In this document: positions 56,582 to 64,000 of the stretch, in pieces
Position numbering within the stretch: the first letter of the stretch is position 1
Layout: each line of letters begins with the position of its first letter
Source of the DNA: Poriferisodalis sp965205175
Lineage (GTDB): Bacteria; Actinomycetota; Acidimicrobiia; Acidimicrobiales; Poriferisodalaceae
Length of the DNA stretch: 64,000 bases
Assembly: GCF_965205175.1 (NCBI RefSeq)
Contig: NZ_OZ242038.1
Span: 2,728,001 to 2,792,000 of the forward strand
Direction of reading: 5' to 3'
Notes under the pieces: generated by a model
Told to the model about the DNA's origin: nothing
Seen by the model: only the letters and a program-made list of their open reading frames with translations
Databases searched by the model: none
Position numbers and translations under genes: made by a program

Positions 56582-57580
56582 ATGGCTGAGCAGATGGCTG
56601 GACAGAAGTCTGGGCAGCGGGAGCTGTCGCATCTGAGCACCAAGCGCAGCCGGCGCAAGCGAGCCTCGGTGACGCGCATCCTGCGCGGCGCCGAATTCCC
56701 GCTGCGGGCTGCTGTTGCCCCCCGTGGTCATGCACCGCTGCCGACTCACTGCGGGCCGAACTACGACACCGATTGGGCCCGGCGCTTCCCGGCCAGGGTT
56801 GCACGACGGGCGGCGCGCGACACGGTGGCGCGCGCGCTCGTGCGCTACTACGCCCAGCCCACGATCAAAGGGGTCGATCGTCTCAGCGAACTCGAAGGGC
56901 CGGCGGTGTTCGCCGCCAATCACCAGAGTCACGCCGATACTGCGGTGATCATCACCTCGATCCCTGAGCCGTGGTGCAATCGACTCGTGGTCGGCGCCGC
57001 AGCCGACTACTTCTTCGGCAATCGAGTGACCTCGACCATCTCCGCGCTGTTCGTCGGCGCCATTCCCATCGAGCGCACCGCACTCAACCGCCGCACGATC
57101 GACAAGGCCGTCGCGCTGCTGCGCAATGGCTGGAGTCTGGTGATCTACCCGGAGGGAGGCCGGTCCCGCGACGGTTGGGGCCAGCAGTTCCGCCCCGGCG
57201 CGGCATTCTTGGCCAAACGAGCCGGCGTGCCGGTGGTGCCAGTACACATCCGAGGCACCTTCGACATTCTGCGCAAGGGCCGTGCCTGGCCCAAGCGAGC
57301 CAGCGCCGTGGTCAACTTCGGCCGTCCGCTGAGCTTCGGTGCGGAGGAGAACAATCGACGCTTCACGCACCGGCTGCAAGCCGCAGTGGAGAGTCTCGCC
57401 GACGAGACCGCCACGGGGAACTGGTTCGCTGCTCGGCGGCGCTTGCACAGTGCCGACAGCCCCGACCTCAAGGGTCCTGCGGTGTCGGCTTGGCGCCGCC
57501 GCTGGGCGCTGACCGAGCCCGCATCGTCGGACCGTGCCGCAGGGCGATCAGCCGCCAAGCATCGCTGGCCCTTCGTGTAG
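56582..57580 (+). CDS. 1-acyl-glycerol-phosphate acyltransferase family (PlsC) protein
   Basis: A 332-aa acyltransferase. The catalytic HX4D is in FAANHQSHADTAVI, the glycerol-phosphate site in GAIPIERTALNRRTID, and a YPEGGRSRDGWGQQF motif is clear. An Arg/Lys-rich N-terminus (about 1-40) and tail suggest peripheral membrane binding. It begins 4 bp after the LarA-like gene and shares an operon with it and the reductase/HAD fusion. Acyl transfer to a glycerol-phosphate-like or alcohol acceptor is expected. Confidence 0.88.
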   Translation: MAEQMAGQKSGQRELSHLSTKRSRRKRASVTRILRGAEFPLRAAVAPRGHAPLPTHCGPNYDTDWARRFPARVARRAARDTVARALVRYYAQPTIKGVDRLSELEGPAVFAANHQSHADTAVIITSIPEPWCNRLVVGAAADYFFGNRVTSTISALFVGAIPIERTALNRRTIDKAVALLRNGWSLVIYPEGGRSRDGWGQQFRPGAAFLAKRAGVPVVPVHIRGTFDILRKGRAWPKRASAVVNFGRPLSFGAEENNRRFTHRLQAAVESLADETATGNWFAARRRLHSADSPDLKGPAVSAWRRRWALTEPASSDRAAGRSAAKHRWPFV

Positions 57581-57762
57581 CGCTGCACGCAGCACCAAAC
57601 AGCAAGCAAACAGGCAGCACCAAGCAGCCCCGTGTACCAAGCAGCCCAAGGTGTTGCGTGAACAGCCACCTGTTCAGCCGGACGCAGGCGTCGTCTGCCT
57701 CACCGATTCGCGGTGCTCTGCCGGGGCGCTCGTATCGTTCGGATCGTGTGGTTTGGATCGTG

Positions 57763-58953
57763 ATGACGGCCTCAGCTCACATCACGTCAGCCCGCGGCAC
57801 CCCGTCTCACGGCACCTTGGAACTCGCCATGTCGGATCTCGCTGCCGACGGAAACCGGTCAGACGGACTGCTGGCGGTCGGACGCGCTGCAACAGGTCAG
57901 CCAGCAGCCGGACTGTTGGACACCAGACTGTTGGACACCAGACTGTTGGACACCGAACTGTTAGACACCGGACTGTTGGACAATCGCACCGAAGTTCCGC
58001 CGGACAGCGAGATTGGCAGACCACCGGCAACCGGCAGTCAGCAGTCGGCAGCCAGCTCGGGACGGCTGGCATCGCAGCCCCGCTGGCAGAGTTGCCGCTG
58101 GGCGATCGCAACGGTGATCTTCGGGTTGACGAGCTTGGTGTCCACCGGAGCGCTCGGGGCGTCGATCTCGGCACCGGAAGCCACGGCCGAACAGCCGATG
58201 ATCGCACCGTCGGCACCTCAGGCGACCGTCGACGAACCCCAGTCGCGTTGGCGCGATCCGACGCCCGCAGTTCCCGCGGGTGCGCAAGCGCTGACATTCC
58301 CGCACTTCACCGGTCCGGAATTCAACGCACTGTTCACTACGGCGACACTGGCCAACCTGCTGCCGATCTCGGCCCTGCCGACGATCACCGATTCGGCCGA
58401 GCTGGACGCGCGCATCCGCGCCGTGGCCACCGAACGCGGCTACCAGCGTCGGCCCCTGCCCGCCGACAACGCGCAGATGTTGCTCATCGACGACGGGCTT
58501 GCGCTGCAGCGACCCGCTGCCGCAGCGTGGCGAGCACTGCGCCAAGACGCCGCCGACCACGGCTTCGCGCTGAGGCTTGACTCGGCCTACCGGGGCCATG
58601 AGTACCAGCGCCAAGTGTTCCTGCGGCCGCTGCGGGCGCCGTATGTGCTCGGCGACCTCGCAGAACGGCTCAAGCTGTCGGCACCGCCCGGCTACTCCAA
58701 GCACCACACGGGCTATGCGATCGACATCGGCCAAGTCGGCTATCGCCACTTCGGCAGCTCTCCTGCCTATCGGTGGCTGTCGGACGACAACTTCGCCAAC
58801 GCCAAGCGGCATGGCTGGATTCCGAGCTACCCGCCCGACGGGGGCCGGCAAGGCCCGGTGCCCGAGCCGTGGGAGTTCACCTACGTCGGCGTAGAGGCGA
58901 TCCTGTGCTTCCACCAACCGCTCCGCACCCTAGATGCACTGTGCGCAGGCTGA
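57763..58953 (+). CDS. VanY-family D-Ala-D-Ala carboxypeptidase-like protein
   Basis: A 396-aa exported or membrane-anchored protein. The N-terminal half is variable and includes five tandem LLDT repeats, then one hydrophobic segment (RWAIATVIFGLTSLVSTGALG). The peptidase fold is at about 270-385: LRLDSAYRGHEYQRQVF, and the LAS motif YSKHHTGYAIDIG (zinc His, Asp). The final motif is EPWEFTYVG, where family members usually have EPWH with the third zinc His. ATG 57829 (MSDLAADGNRSD) and GTG 57760 are alternatives. It may trim peptidoglycan stem peptides if the zinc site works. Confidence 0.8.
   Translation: MTASAHITSARGTPSHGTLELAMSDLAADGNRSDGLLAVGRAATGQPAAGLLDTRLLDTRLLDTELLDTGLLDNRTEVPPDSEIGRPPATGSQQSAASSGRLASQPRWQSCRWAIATVIFGLTSLVSTGALGASISAPEATAEQPMIAPSAPQATVDEPQSRWRDPTPAVPAGAQALTFPHFTGPEFNALFTTATLANLLPISALPTITDSAELDARIRAVATERGYQRRPLPADNAQMLLIDDGLALQRPAAAAWRALRQDAADHGFALRLDSAYRGHEYQRQVFLRPLRAPYVLGDLAERLKLSAPPGYSKHHTGYAIDIGQVGYRHFGSSPAYRWLSDDNFANAKRHGWIPSYPPDGGRQGPVPEPWEFTYVGVEAILCFHQPLRTLDALCAG
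57911..57985. repeat. 5 x 15-bp tandem repeat (LLDT) in VanY-like gene
   Basis: GACTGTTGGACACCA twice in identical form (57911, 57926), then variants at 57941, 57956 and 57971. They encode a five-residue repeat ahead of the membrane segment, in a region that is otherwise low complexity. Confidence 0.95.
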
Positions 58954-59070
58954 CCGTGACCGCCGGCTGCCCGTCACCGCCGGCTGCGCGCTATGCGCAG
59001 CTGCGCTGTCAGAGTTACTTGGCCGAATTACTTGGCCGCAGTGCCGCAGTAACGTGACCCCGATGACCAT

Positions 59071-60174
59071 GTGGCCACGATGACGTCTGCTGCGACTCGT
59101 ACTGCGGAGCGACGCGAAGTCGATCCCGACCGCCTGAAGCAATTCTCGTTCCAGGTATGGACCTACAAGAAGGGCGAGATGGTGTCGGCGCTGCTGCACA
59201 TCGGCGACCAGCTGGGATTGTTCGCGGCCCTCGCCGCAGCGCAGCCCGCCACGAGCCATGATCTCGCGGCGGCGACCGAGCTTTCCGAGCGGCTGGTGCG
59301 GGAGTGGCTGTACGGCGTCGCGGCGGGCGGCCTCGTCGAGCATCACGACGGTGCCTTCACGATGTCGCCGGAAGCCGAGGCGCTGCTGGTCGACGAAGAG
59401 GGTTCGCTGCATTTTGCCATGGGCGCATTTCGTGGAGGGCTCGGCGACGACGCGCTGGAGTTGATCCTGGAGTCGTTCCGCACCGGCATCGGGATGACCT
59501 ACGAGCAGCAGGGTCCCCGTGCGGCTGCCGGGTTGGCACGCACCACCGGGCCCTTCAGCCGCCAGAACCTCACCTCGGTCATCCTGAGCGGTCTCGACAG
59601 CGTGACAGCCAAGCTGGAACGGGGCGCCAAGGTGCTCGACGTTGGCTGTGGCGCCGGCGTGTCGGCATGCCTGATCGCACAGGAGTGGCCGAATGCCGAA
59701 GTCGTGGGTCTCGATCCGTCGGGCACCGCCGTGCGCCAAGCACAGGAGCGAGCCCAGAGCCACGGCTTGGCGAACGCCACCTTCGTCGAGGCCGCTGCCG
59801 CCGAGGTGCCTGCCACCGGTGATGTAGACTTAGCACTCGCCTTCGACTGCCTCCACGACATGCCCCGACCGGACGTGGCGCTGCGAGCGATCCGGGCCGC
59901 GCTGGACGGCGACGGCACGCTGCTCATCAAGGACATCCGTTCGAAGGGCGACTTCGAGCTGGACCGACGAAATCCGATGCTGGCAATGTTCTACGGCTTC
60001 TCGGTGACGAGCTGCCTGCAGTCCGCGCTGAGCGAGCCCGACGGCATGGGACTGGGAACGCTGGGTCTGCATCCGCAGGTAGCGCGGGAGATGACTACGG
60101 CCGCCGGCTTCACACGCTTCGCCGAGCACGATTTCAACGACGCCGCGAACCTCTACTACGAAGTTCGGCCTTGA
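59071..60174 (+). CDS. SAM-dependent methyltransferase with N-terminal winged-helix dimer domain
   Basis: A 367-aa class I methyltransferase. The N-terminal 100 residues form an O-methyltransferase-type winged helix (SALLHIGDQLGLFAALAAA, LVREWLYGVAAGGLVEHH). The SAM site is AKVLDVGCGAGVSACLIAQ followed by VVGLDPSG; DLALAFDCLHDMPRPDVAL is the catalytic-strand region and the protein ends LYYEVRP. The substrate is unknown. GTG 59071 starts the frame; ATG 59080 is three codons in. Confidence 0.88.
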   Translation: MATMTSAATRTAERREVDPDRLKQFSFQVWTYKKGEMVSALLHIGDQLGLFAALAAAQPATSHDLAAATELSERLVREWLYGVAAGGLVEHHDGAFTMSPEAEALLVDEEGSLHFAMGAFRGGLGDDALELILESFRTGIGMTYEQQGPRAAAGLARTTGPFSRQNLTSVILSGLDSVTAKLERGAKVLDVGCGAGVSACLIAQEWPNAEVVGLDPSGTAVRQAQERAQSHGLANATFVEAAAAEVPATGDVDLALAFDCLHDMPRPDVALRAIRAALDGDGTLLIKDIRSKGDFELDRRNPMLAMFYGFSVTSCLQSALSEPDGMGLGTLGLHPQVAREMTTAAGFTRFAEHDFNDAANLYYEVRP

Positions 60175-60261
60175 GGTCCGGGCCGGAAGTCCGGGCCGTA
60201 GTTTGGAGGGCAAGCAAGGCAACCGAGTTACTGGCAACGACAGAGAAACACGGGAGGGCGA

Positions 60262-62541
60262 ATGGCCGTTCACGCGAGCACGCCGATCGAGCTGATCGAA
60301 GCGGTATACGCCGGCTTGGCGGGTGCCGTGACACACGGCCGCGACCAACTCGGACGCGCGCTCACCTTGTCCGAGAAGATCCTCATCGCGCACCTCTCCC
60401 ACCGTCGCCAAGAACTCGTGACGGGCGTCTCCTACGTGGACCTCGCGCCCGACCGCGTCGCCATGCAGGACGCCACGGCGCAGATGGCGTGGCTGCAGTT
60501 CATGACGGCGGGGCTGGACGAGGTGGCGGTGCCTACCACGACGCACTGCGACCATCTCATCGAAGCCCGCGAAGACGGCAAGCGCGACCTGCTCGCAGCG
60601 GCCGACAGCAACGAAGAGGTCTACGATTTTCTCGAGAGCGTGTGCGCTCGCTACGGCGCGGGCTTCTGGAAGCCGGGCAGCGGGATCATCCACCAGGTCG
60701 TGCTCGAGCAGTACGCATTTCCTGGCGGCATGATGATCGGGACCGACAGTCACACGCCGAACGCTGGCGGGCTGGGCATGCTGGCAGTCGGCGTGGGCGG
60801 CGCCGACGCCGTCGATGTGATGACCGGCTTCGCGTGGAACGTGCGCTGGCCGCAGATCATCGGCGTGCGCCTCACCGGCGAGCTGAGCGGCTGGAGCGCC
60901 CCCAAAGACGTGATCTTGAAGGTGGCGGAGATCCTCACCGTGTCCGGCGGCACCGGCGCGATCGTGGAGTACTTCGGCCCAGGAGCGGAGTCGCTGAGCG
61001 CTACCGGCAAGGCAACCATCTGCAACATGGGTGCCGAGATCGGCGCCACGACCTCGCTGTTCGGCTACGACGCAGCGATGGCCCGGTACCTGTCGGCCAC
61101 CGGCCGCGCGGAGGTCGCCGCTGCTGCCGACGCCGTCGCTGAGCACCTGCGGCCCGACGACGAAGCCATGGCCGACCCCGCTGCGCACTACGACCGGGTC
61201 ATCGAGCTGGACCTGTCGCAGCTGCGGCCCCACATCAACGGCCCGCACACCCCCGATCGTGCCCGCGAGGTGCCCGCGCTGGGCGCGGAGGCTCGGGACG
61301 AAGGATGGCCGCTGCGCATCAGCGCGGCGCTCATCGGCAGCTGCACCAACTCCAGCTACGAGGACATCACCCGTGCCGCCGGGATCGCCCGGGATGCGGC
61401 AGCGAAGGGTCTGCGGGCGCGAACTCAACTGCTGGTGACCCCTGGCTCGGAGCAGATACGCGCCACGATCGAGCGCGACGGGCTGCTCGGCGACTTCGAG
61501 GCACTGGGGGCGGTGGTTCTGGCCAACGCCTGCGGGCCGTGCATCGGCCAGTGGGACCGCTCCGGTGACGAGAACTACGTGGCGGGCCAGCCGAACGTGA
61601 TCGTCACGTCCTACAACCGCAACTTCCCCAAGCGCAACGACGGCGACGCCGCGACACTGGCATTCGTCACCTCGCCCGAGACCGTGATGGCGCTGGCGCT
61701 GGCCGGCACGCTCGACTTCGATCCGGTCGACGGCGTGCTGCACACCGATGCGGGAGAACCGGTCACACTGCCGACGCCGGTGGGTGTAGAGCTGCCGCCG
61801 GACGGCTTCGACCCGGGCCGCAGCGGATTCGTGGCCCCGCCGACGGATCGTCGCAGCGTTGACGTGCGGGTCTCGCCGACGTCGAGCCGCCTGCAGTTGC
61901 TCGAGCCCTTCGAGGCCTGGGACGGCAATGACTACCACCGCCTGGCCGTGCTGGTCAAGGCGAAGGGCAAATTCACCACGGACCACATCTCGATGGCCGG
62001 TCCGTGGCTTCGCTACCGGGGGCATCTCGAGAACATCTCCGGGAACCTGTACCTCGGCGCTGTGAACGCCTTCGACGGCTACGACGTCGGGCACGGCAAG
62101 AACCAGCTGACCGGCCAGACCCAGCCGTTCCCGCAGATTGCCGAGGCCTATCACGCTGCCGGCGTGAACTGGGTGGTGATCGGCGACCAGAACATGGGCG
62201 AAGGCTCAAGCCGCGAGCACGCCGCCATGGAACCTCGCTTCCGGGGCGGCCTGGTTGCGCTGTGCCGCAGTTTCGCGCGCATACACGAGACCAATCTCAA
62301 GAAACAGGGCATGCTGCCGCTCACCTTTGCGGCGCCTGCCGACTACGACCGCATCGACGAGGACGACCGGCTCTCGTTCCTCGGGCTCGCGGAGCTGGCA
62401 CCCGGGCAGCCCGTCGAGGTGGAAGTACACAAGCCGTCGGGAGACACGATCTCGTTCGAGGCCCGCCACACCTTCAGCGACGACCAGCTCGAGTGGTTCA
62501 AGGCGGGCGCCGCGCTCAACATCATCCGACAGAGGCGCTGA
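60262..62541 (+). CDS. acn: Aconitate hydratase
   Basis: A 759-aa [4Fe-4S] aconitase that interconverts citrate and isocitrate. The cluster cysteines are in GSCTNSSYED and ANACGPCIGQWDR. Substrate-binding motifs are GTDSHTPNAGGLGMLAVGVGG, TSYNRNFPKRNDG and GEGSSREHAAMEPRFRGG. Length fits the mitochondrial-type/AcnA-small group. A GGGAGGGCG site precedes ATG 60262. It stands alone; no TCA genes are adjacent in the window. Confidence 0.95.
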   Translation: MAVHASTPIELIEAVYAGLAGAVTHGRDQLGRALTLSEKILIAHLSHRRQELVTGVSYVDLAPDRVAMQDATAQMAWLQFMTAGLDEVAVPTTTHCDHLIEAREDGKRDLLAAADSNEEVYDFLESVCARYGAGFWKPGSGIIHQVVLEQYAFPGGMMIGTDSHTPNAGGLGMLAVGVGGADAVDVMTGFAWNVRWPQIIGVRLTGELSGWSAPKDVILKVAEILTVSGGTGAIVEYFGPGAESLSATGKATICNMGAEIGATTSLFGYDAAMARYLSATGRAEVAAAADAVAEHLRPDDEAMADPAAHYDRVIELDLSQLRPHINGPHTPDRAREVPALGAEARDEGWPLRISAALIGSCTNSSYEDITRAAGIARDAAAKGLRARTQLLVTPGSEQIRATIERDGLLGDFEALGAVVLANACGPCIGQWDRSGDENYVAGQPNVIVTSYNRNFPKRNDGDAATLAFVTSPETVMALALAGTLDFDPVDGVLHTDAGEPVTLPTPVGVELPPDGFDPGRSGFVAPPTDRRSVDVRVSPTSSRLQLLEPFEAWDGNDYHRLAVLVKAKGKFTTDHISMAGPWLRYRGHLENISGNLYLGAVNAFDGYDVGHGKNQLTGQTQPFPQIAEAYHAAGVNWVVIGDQNMGEGSSREHAAMEPRFRGGLVALCRSFARIHETNLKKQGMLPLTFAAPADYDRIDEDDRLSFLGLAELAPGQPVEVEVHKPSGDTISFEARHTFSDDQLEWFKAGAALNIIRQRR

Positions 62542-62672
62542 CCGGGGCGCGCCGAGCAGGCAGTGCTGAGCAGGCCGCTCTGAGCAGACAGCGCGGAGCA
62601 AGCGACGCAGGCAATGCCATGCTCGTCGGCGCCAGCCATGGTCGTCGAAGCCAAAGTAGTCCAGCACGCGAG
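62542..62672. other. Gap after aconitase with degenerate GAGCAGGC-type repeats
   Basis: Several loose copies of GCTGAGCAGGC / GCTCTGAGCAGAC / GCGGAGCAAGC occur from 62551 to 62610. Nothing else is recognisable; the 3' end of the 6C-like RNA lies just to the right on the opposite strand. Confidence 0.4.
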
Positions 62673-62815
62673 GGAGCCGGCCCGTTCATTGGGCCGGCTC
62701 CTTCGCAAAGGTCGCTCGGCGTGGGGTACGCTTCGACCTGTTGCCGGCCGGAGAGGGGGGACTCCGAACCGGCAATCGCCCGCCTGGGTGGGGGGACACC
62801 GTGCGGCGGTGCGAT
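62673..62815 (-). ncRNA. 6C-like small RNA
   Basis: On the reverse strand two successive hairpins carry six-cytosine runs in their loops: GGTG-TCCCCCC-ACC (about 62803-62790) and CGGAG-TCCCCCCT-CTCCG (about 62766-62749), the second enclosed by TTGCCGG/CCGGCAA. That is the defining trait of the actinobacterial 6C RNA motif (M. tuberculosis B11). It ends in a perfect 11-bp hairpin GGAGCCGGCCC/GGGCCGGCTCC (62701-62673) with no U-tract. The 5' end is estimated; a CATATC hexamer lies upstream near 62815. Confidence 0.75.
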
Positions 62816-62892
62816 ATGTGGAGCGGCTTGGGGTGACCGCTCAATGATCAAGCTACCCAGCCTCCCGCTATCTGACCGGCAGTTAGCACAGA

Positions 62893-62921
62893 TAATCTCA
62901 ATCTCTTTGAGCGATGGATTA
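62893..62921. promoter_or_regulatory. Probable LysR operator
   Basis: Nested symmetry TAATC (62893-62897) / GATTA (62917-62921) around CTCAA (62897-62901) / TTGAG (62907-62911). It lies 26 bp before the LysR start in an unusually AT-rich patch, where an autoregulatory site of a LysR protein is expected. Confidence 0.5.
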
Positions 62922-62947
62922 GAGTCGGCACTGCTAGTGTGGGCCTG

Positions 62948-63865
62948 ATGGATTTGAAGTATCTCGACGCGCTCGCGGCAGTGGCCGCGCACGGCCGATT
63001 CTCCGCAGCGGCGCGTGCGCTGCACACGGTGCAGTCGAACGTGTCCAGCCATGTCGCCAAGCTCGAGCAGGAGCTGGGCGCTGTGCTCGTGGATCGCGCA
63101 GTCGGGTCGTTGACACCCGAGGGCGAAGTGGTGCTCGCGCGCACCAAGCGCATCAACGGCGAGATCGCCGCCATGCGCGCCGACGTGGCGTCCATGACCT
63201 CGCACGTGACCGGCGACGTGCATCTGGGCATCATCGGCACGCCCGGACGCTGGCTGCTGCCGCCGTTCTTGGACGAACTCCGGCGACGGCACCCAGACGT
63301 CGACGCAACCGTCGTCGACTCGACCACGCTGGCGCTCACTCGCCTGCTCGGAGGCGGCGAACTCGATCTCGCGGTAGTGAACGCCCCGCTCGAGCACGAG
63401 GAACTGGTGGCGACCCCGCTGTTCACCGAAGAGTTCGTCGTCATCGCGCCCGCCGGCCACGAGCTCGCAGCGCTCGGCGACAGGGAAGTACACTTCGCCG
63501 AACTCGAGCAGCACGAGCTGCTGCTCGGGCCGCCCGGCTCGGTCATGCGTGCGCTCATCGACACGGCAGCGGCCCGACAGCGCGTGACGCTGCGAACCAT
63601 GGCGCAGCTCGACGGGATCCGGCTGACCGCCACGCTGGCCTTCCAAGGCTACGGCCCCGCGATTGTGCCCATCACGTCGATCCCGGCTTGGACCGAGCGG
63701 GGCGACTGGAGCGTGCTGACCGTTGCCGATCTGCCTCCTCGCCGGGTTGCGCTGGCAAGCCGTCGACGCGGCATGCTGTCTGCGCCGGCTGCCGCCGCGC
63801 GCGACATCCTTCGCACGGTGATACAGCGCGTGTCGCGCCGCATCCCAGGAGTCACAGCTGCGTAA
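62948..63865 (+). CDS. LysR-family transcriptional regulator
   Basis: A 305-aa regulator. The N-terminal HTH is ALAAVAAHGRFSAAARALHTVQSNVSSHVAKLEQELGAVLVDR (quoted motif: SNVSSHVAKLEQELG), and the periplasmic-binding-like effector domain runs from HLGIIGTPGRWLLPPFLDEL to GYGPAIVPITSIP. The effector is unknown. A 3-residue upstream extension (GTG 62939) is possible. The 6C-like RNA lies just upstream on the other strand, and a dyad at 62893-62921 may be its own operator. Confidence 0.9.
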   Translation: MDLKYLDALAAVAAHGRFSAAARALHTVQSNVSSHVAKLEQELGAVLVDRAVGSLTPEGEVVLARTKRINGEIAAMRADVASMTSHVTGDVHLGIIGTPGRWLLPPFLDELRRRHPDVDATVVDSTTLALTRLLGGGELDLAVVNAPLEHEELVATPLFTEEFVVIAPAGHELAALGDREVHFAELEQHELLLGPPGSVMRALIDTAAARQRVTLRTMAQLDGIRLTATLAFQGYGPAIVPITSIPAWTERGDWSVLTVADLPPRRVALASRRRGMLSAPAAAARDILRTVIQRVSRRIPGVTAA

Positions 63866-63948
63866 GCCGGCGATCCCGAACTGCTTAGGCCGGAGACGCC
63901 GGAAAAGTCGGCCCATGACTCCCCCGCACGAGCCATAACCTCCTAGCA

Positions 63949-64000
63949 GTGGACCTGCAGCTGCGCGCCGGCGCGCACGGGCACGTCACTGCCGGCATCG
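63949..64000 (+). CDS. Start of an unidentified leaderless gene (3' end outside)
   Basis: GTG 63949 lies 7 nt after TAACCT (63936-63941), the same leaderless layout seen elsewhere in the window. The frame (V/M)DLQLRAGAHGHVTAGI stays open to the window end. Only 17 residues are present, too few to assign a family. Confidence 0.35.
   Translation, partial: MDLQLRAGAHGHVTAGI

Noticed and set aside
62735..62840. Rightward riboswitch (GGGGGGAC-type repeats) before the LysR gene
   Set aside because: The G-runs are better explained as the complement of C-run loops of a leftward 6C-type RNA; no metabolite-riboswitch core was recognised.
62522..63916. 464-codon leftward frame across the LysR gene and the 6C-like RNA
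   Set aside because: Antisense to a clear LysR protein; Ala/Arg/Gln-rich product without motifs.
63649..63936. 95-codon leftward frame with a good AGGAGG ribosome-binding site near 63945
   Set aside because: It runs antisense to the LysR gene with no recognisable domain. The same bases also fit the -10 and spacer of the rightward gene at 63949, so I treat the Shine-Dalgarno match as chance, though not firmly.

Overview
The window is 64 kb of high-GC chromosome from an actinobacterium, most likely class Acidimicrobiia or a close relative. This rests on gene content, not on a database search: an actinobacterial DapD, a mycothiol-conjugate amidase (Mca), two F420-type luciferase-like oxidoreductases, a DUF222/13E12-type HNH protein, a 6C-like small RNA and several starts that look leaderless (TANNNT, about 7 nt, then ATG/GTG).

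Layout. 1-4.2 kb: 3'-truncated cysteine desulfurase, an AlbA_2/ATPase-type regulator between two 118-bp direct repeats, and an SPFH protein. 4.2-8.0 kb: zinc/manganese uptake locus (Fur-family repressor and znuC leftward, znuA and znuB rightward) around one operator/promoter region. 8.0-18.9 kb: SDR, nitronate monooxygenase, dapD, a Fic AMP-transferase, a leftward LLM/enoyl-CoA hydratase pair, a 56-aa gene behind a DNA-damage-type promoter, thiolase, lipoprotein nuclease, a catalytically eroded YdjC protein, Mca and SCP2. 18.9-22.3 kb: PhoU/TrkA-C regulator, MgtE/SLC41-type transporter and a thioredoxin-like lipoprotein. 22.4-28.3 kb: dehydrogenase-like protein, an overlapping ATP-grasp/alpha-E/transglutaminase operon, an MBL hydrolase and tRNA-Val(CAC). 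28.3-34.0 kb: P450, TrpB2 and an LLM-SDR-VOC cluster. 34.1-37.4 kb: a poly-Thr fibronectin surface protein and a membrane J-protein. 37.6-41.3 kb: thiolase-like protein and Ppk1. 41.3-48.4 kb: leuA with a leucine-rich leader peptide and attenuator, hydrolase, membrane-anchored MurF-like ligase, Ddl-like ligase and a Cys-repeat lipoprotein. 48.5-52.1 kb: accessory island with the HNH protein and a visibly lower-GC DarT/DarG toxin-antitoxin pair whose toxin carries an IF2_N-like N-terminus. 52.4-57.6 kb: acyl-CoA reductase/HAD fusion, LarA-like protein and PlsC acyltransferase. 57.8-64 kb: VanY-like peptidase, methyltransferase, aconitase, 6C-like RNA, LysR regulator and the start of a further gene.

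The strongest candidate for something undescribed is the IF2_N-DarT fusion with its macrodomain partner. Also notable are the repeated GTGTCACAC-N8-TANNNT promoters linking the HNH gene and a small protein to a probable DNA-damage response, the membrane MurF-like/Ddl/Cys-repeat set, the repeat-flanked AlbA_2 gene and the metal-ligand-less YdjC protein. Short tandem duplications at gene edges recur throughout and have altered several protein termini.
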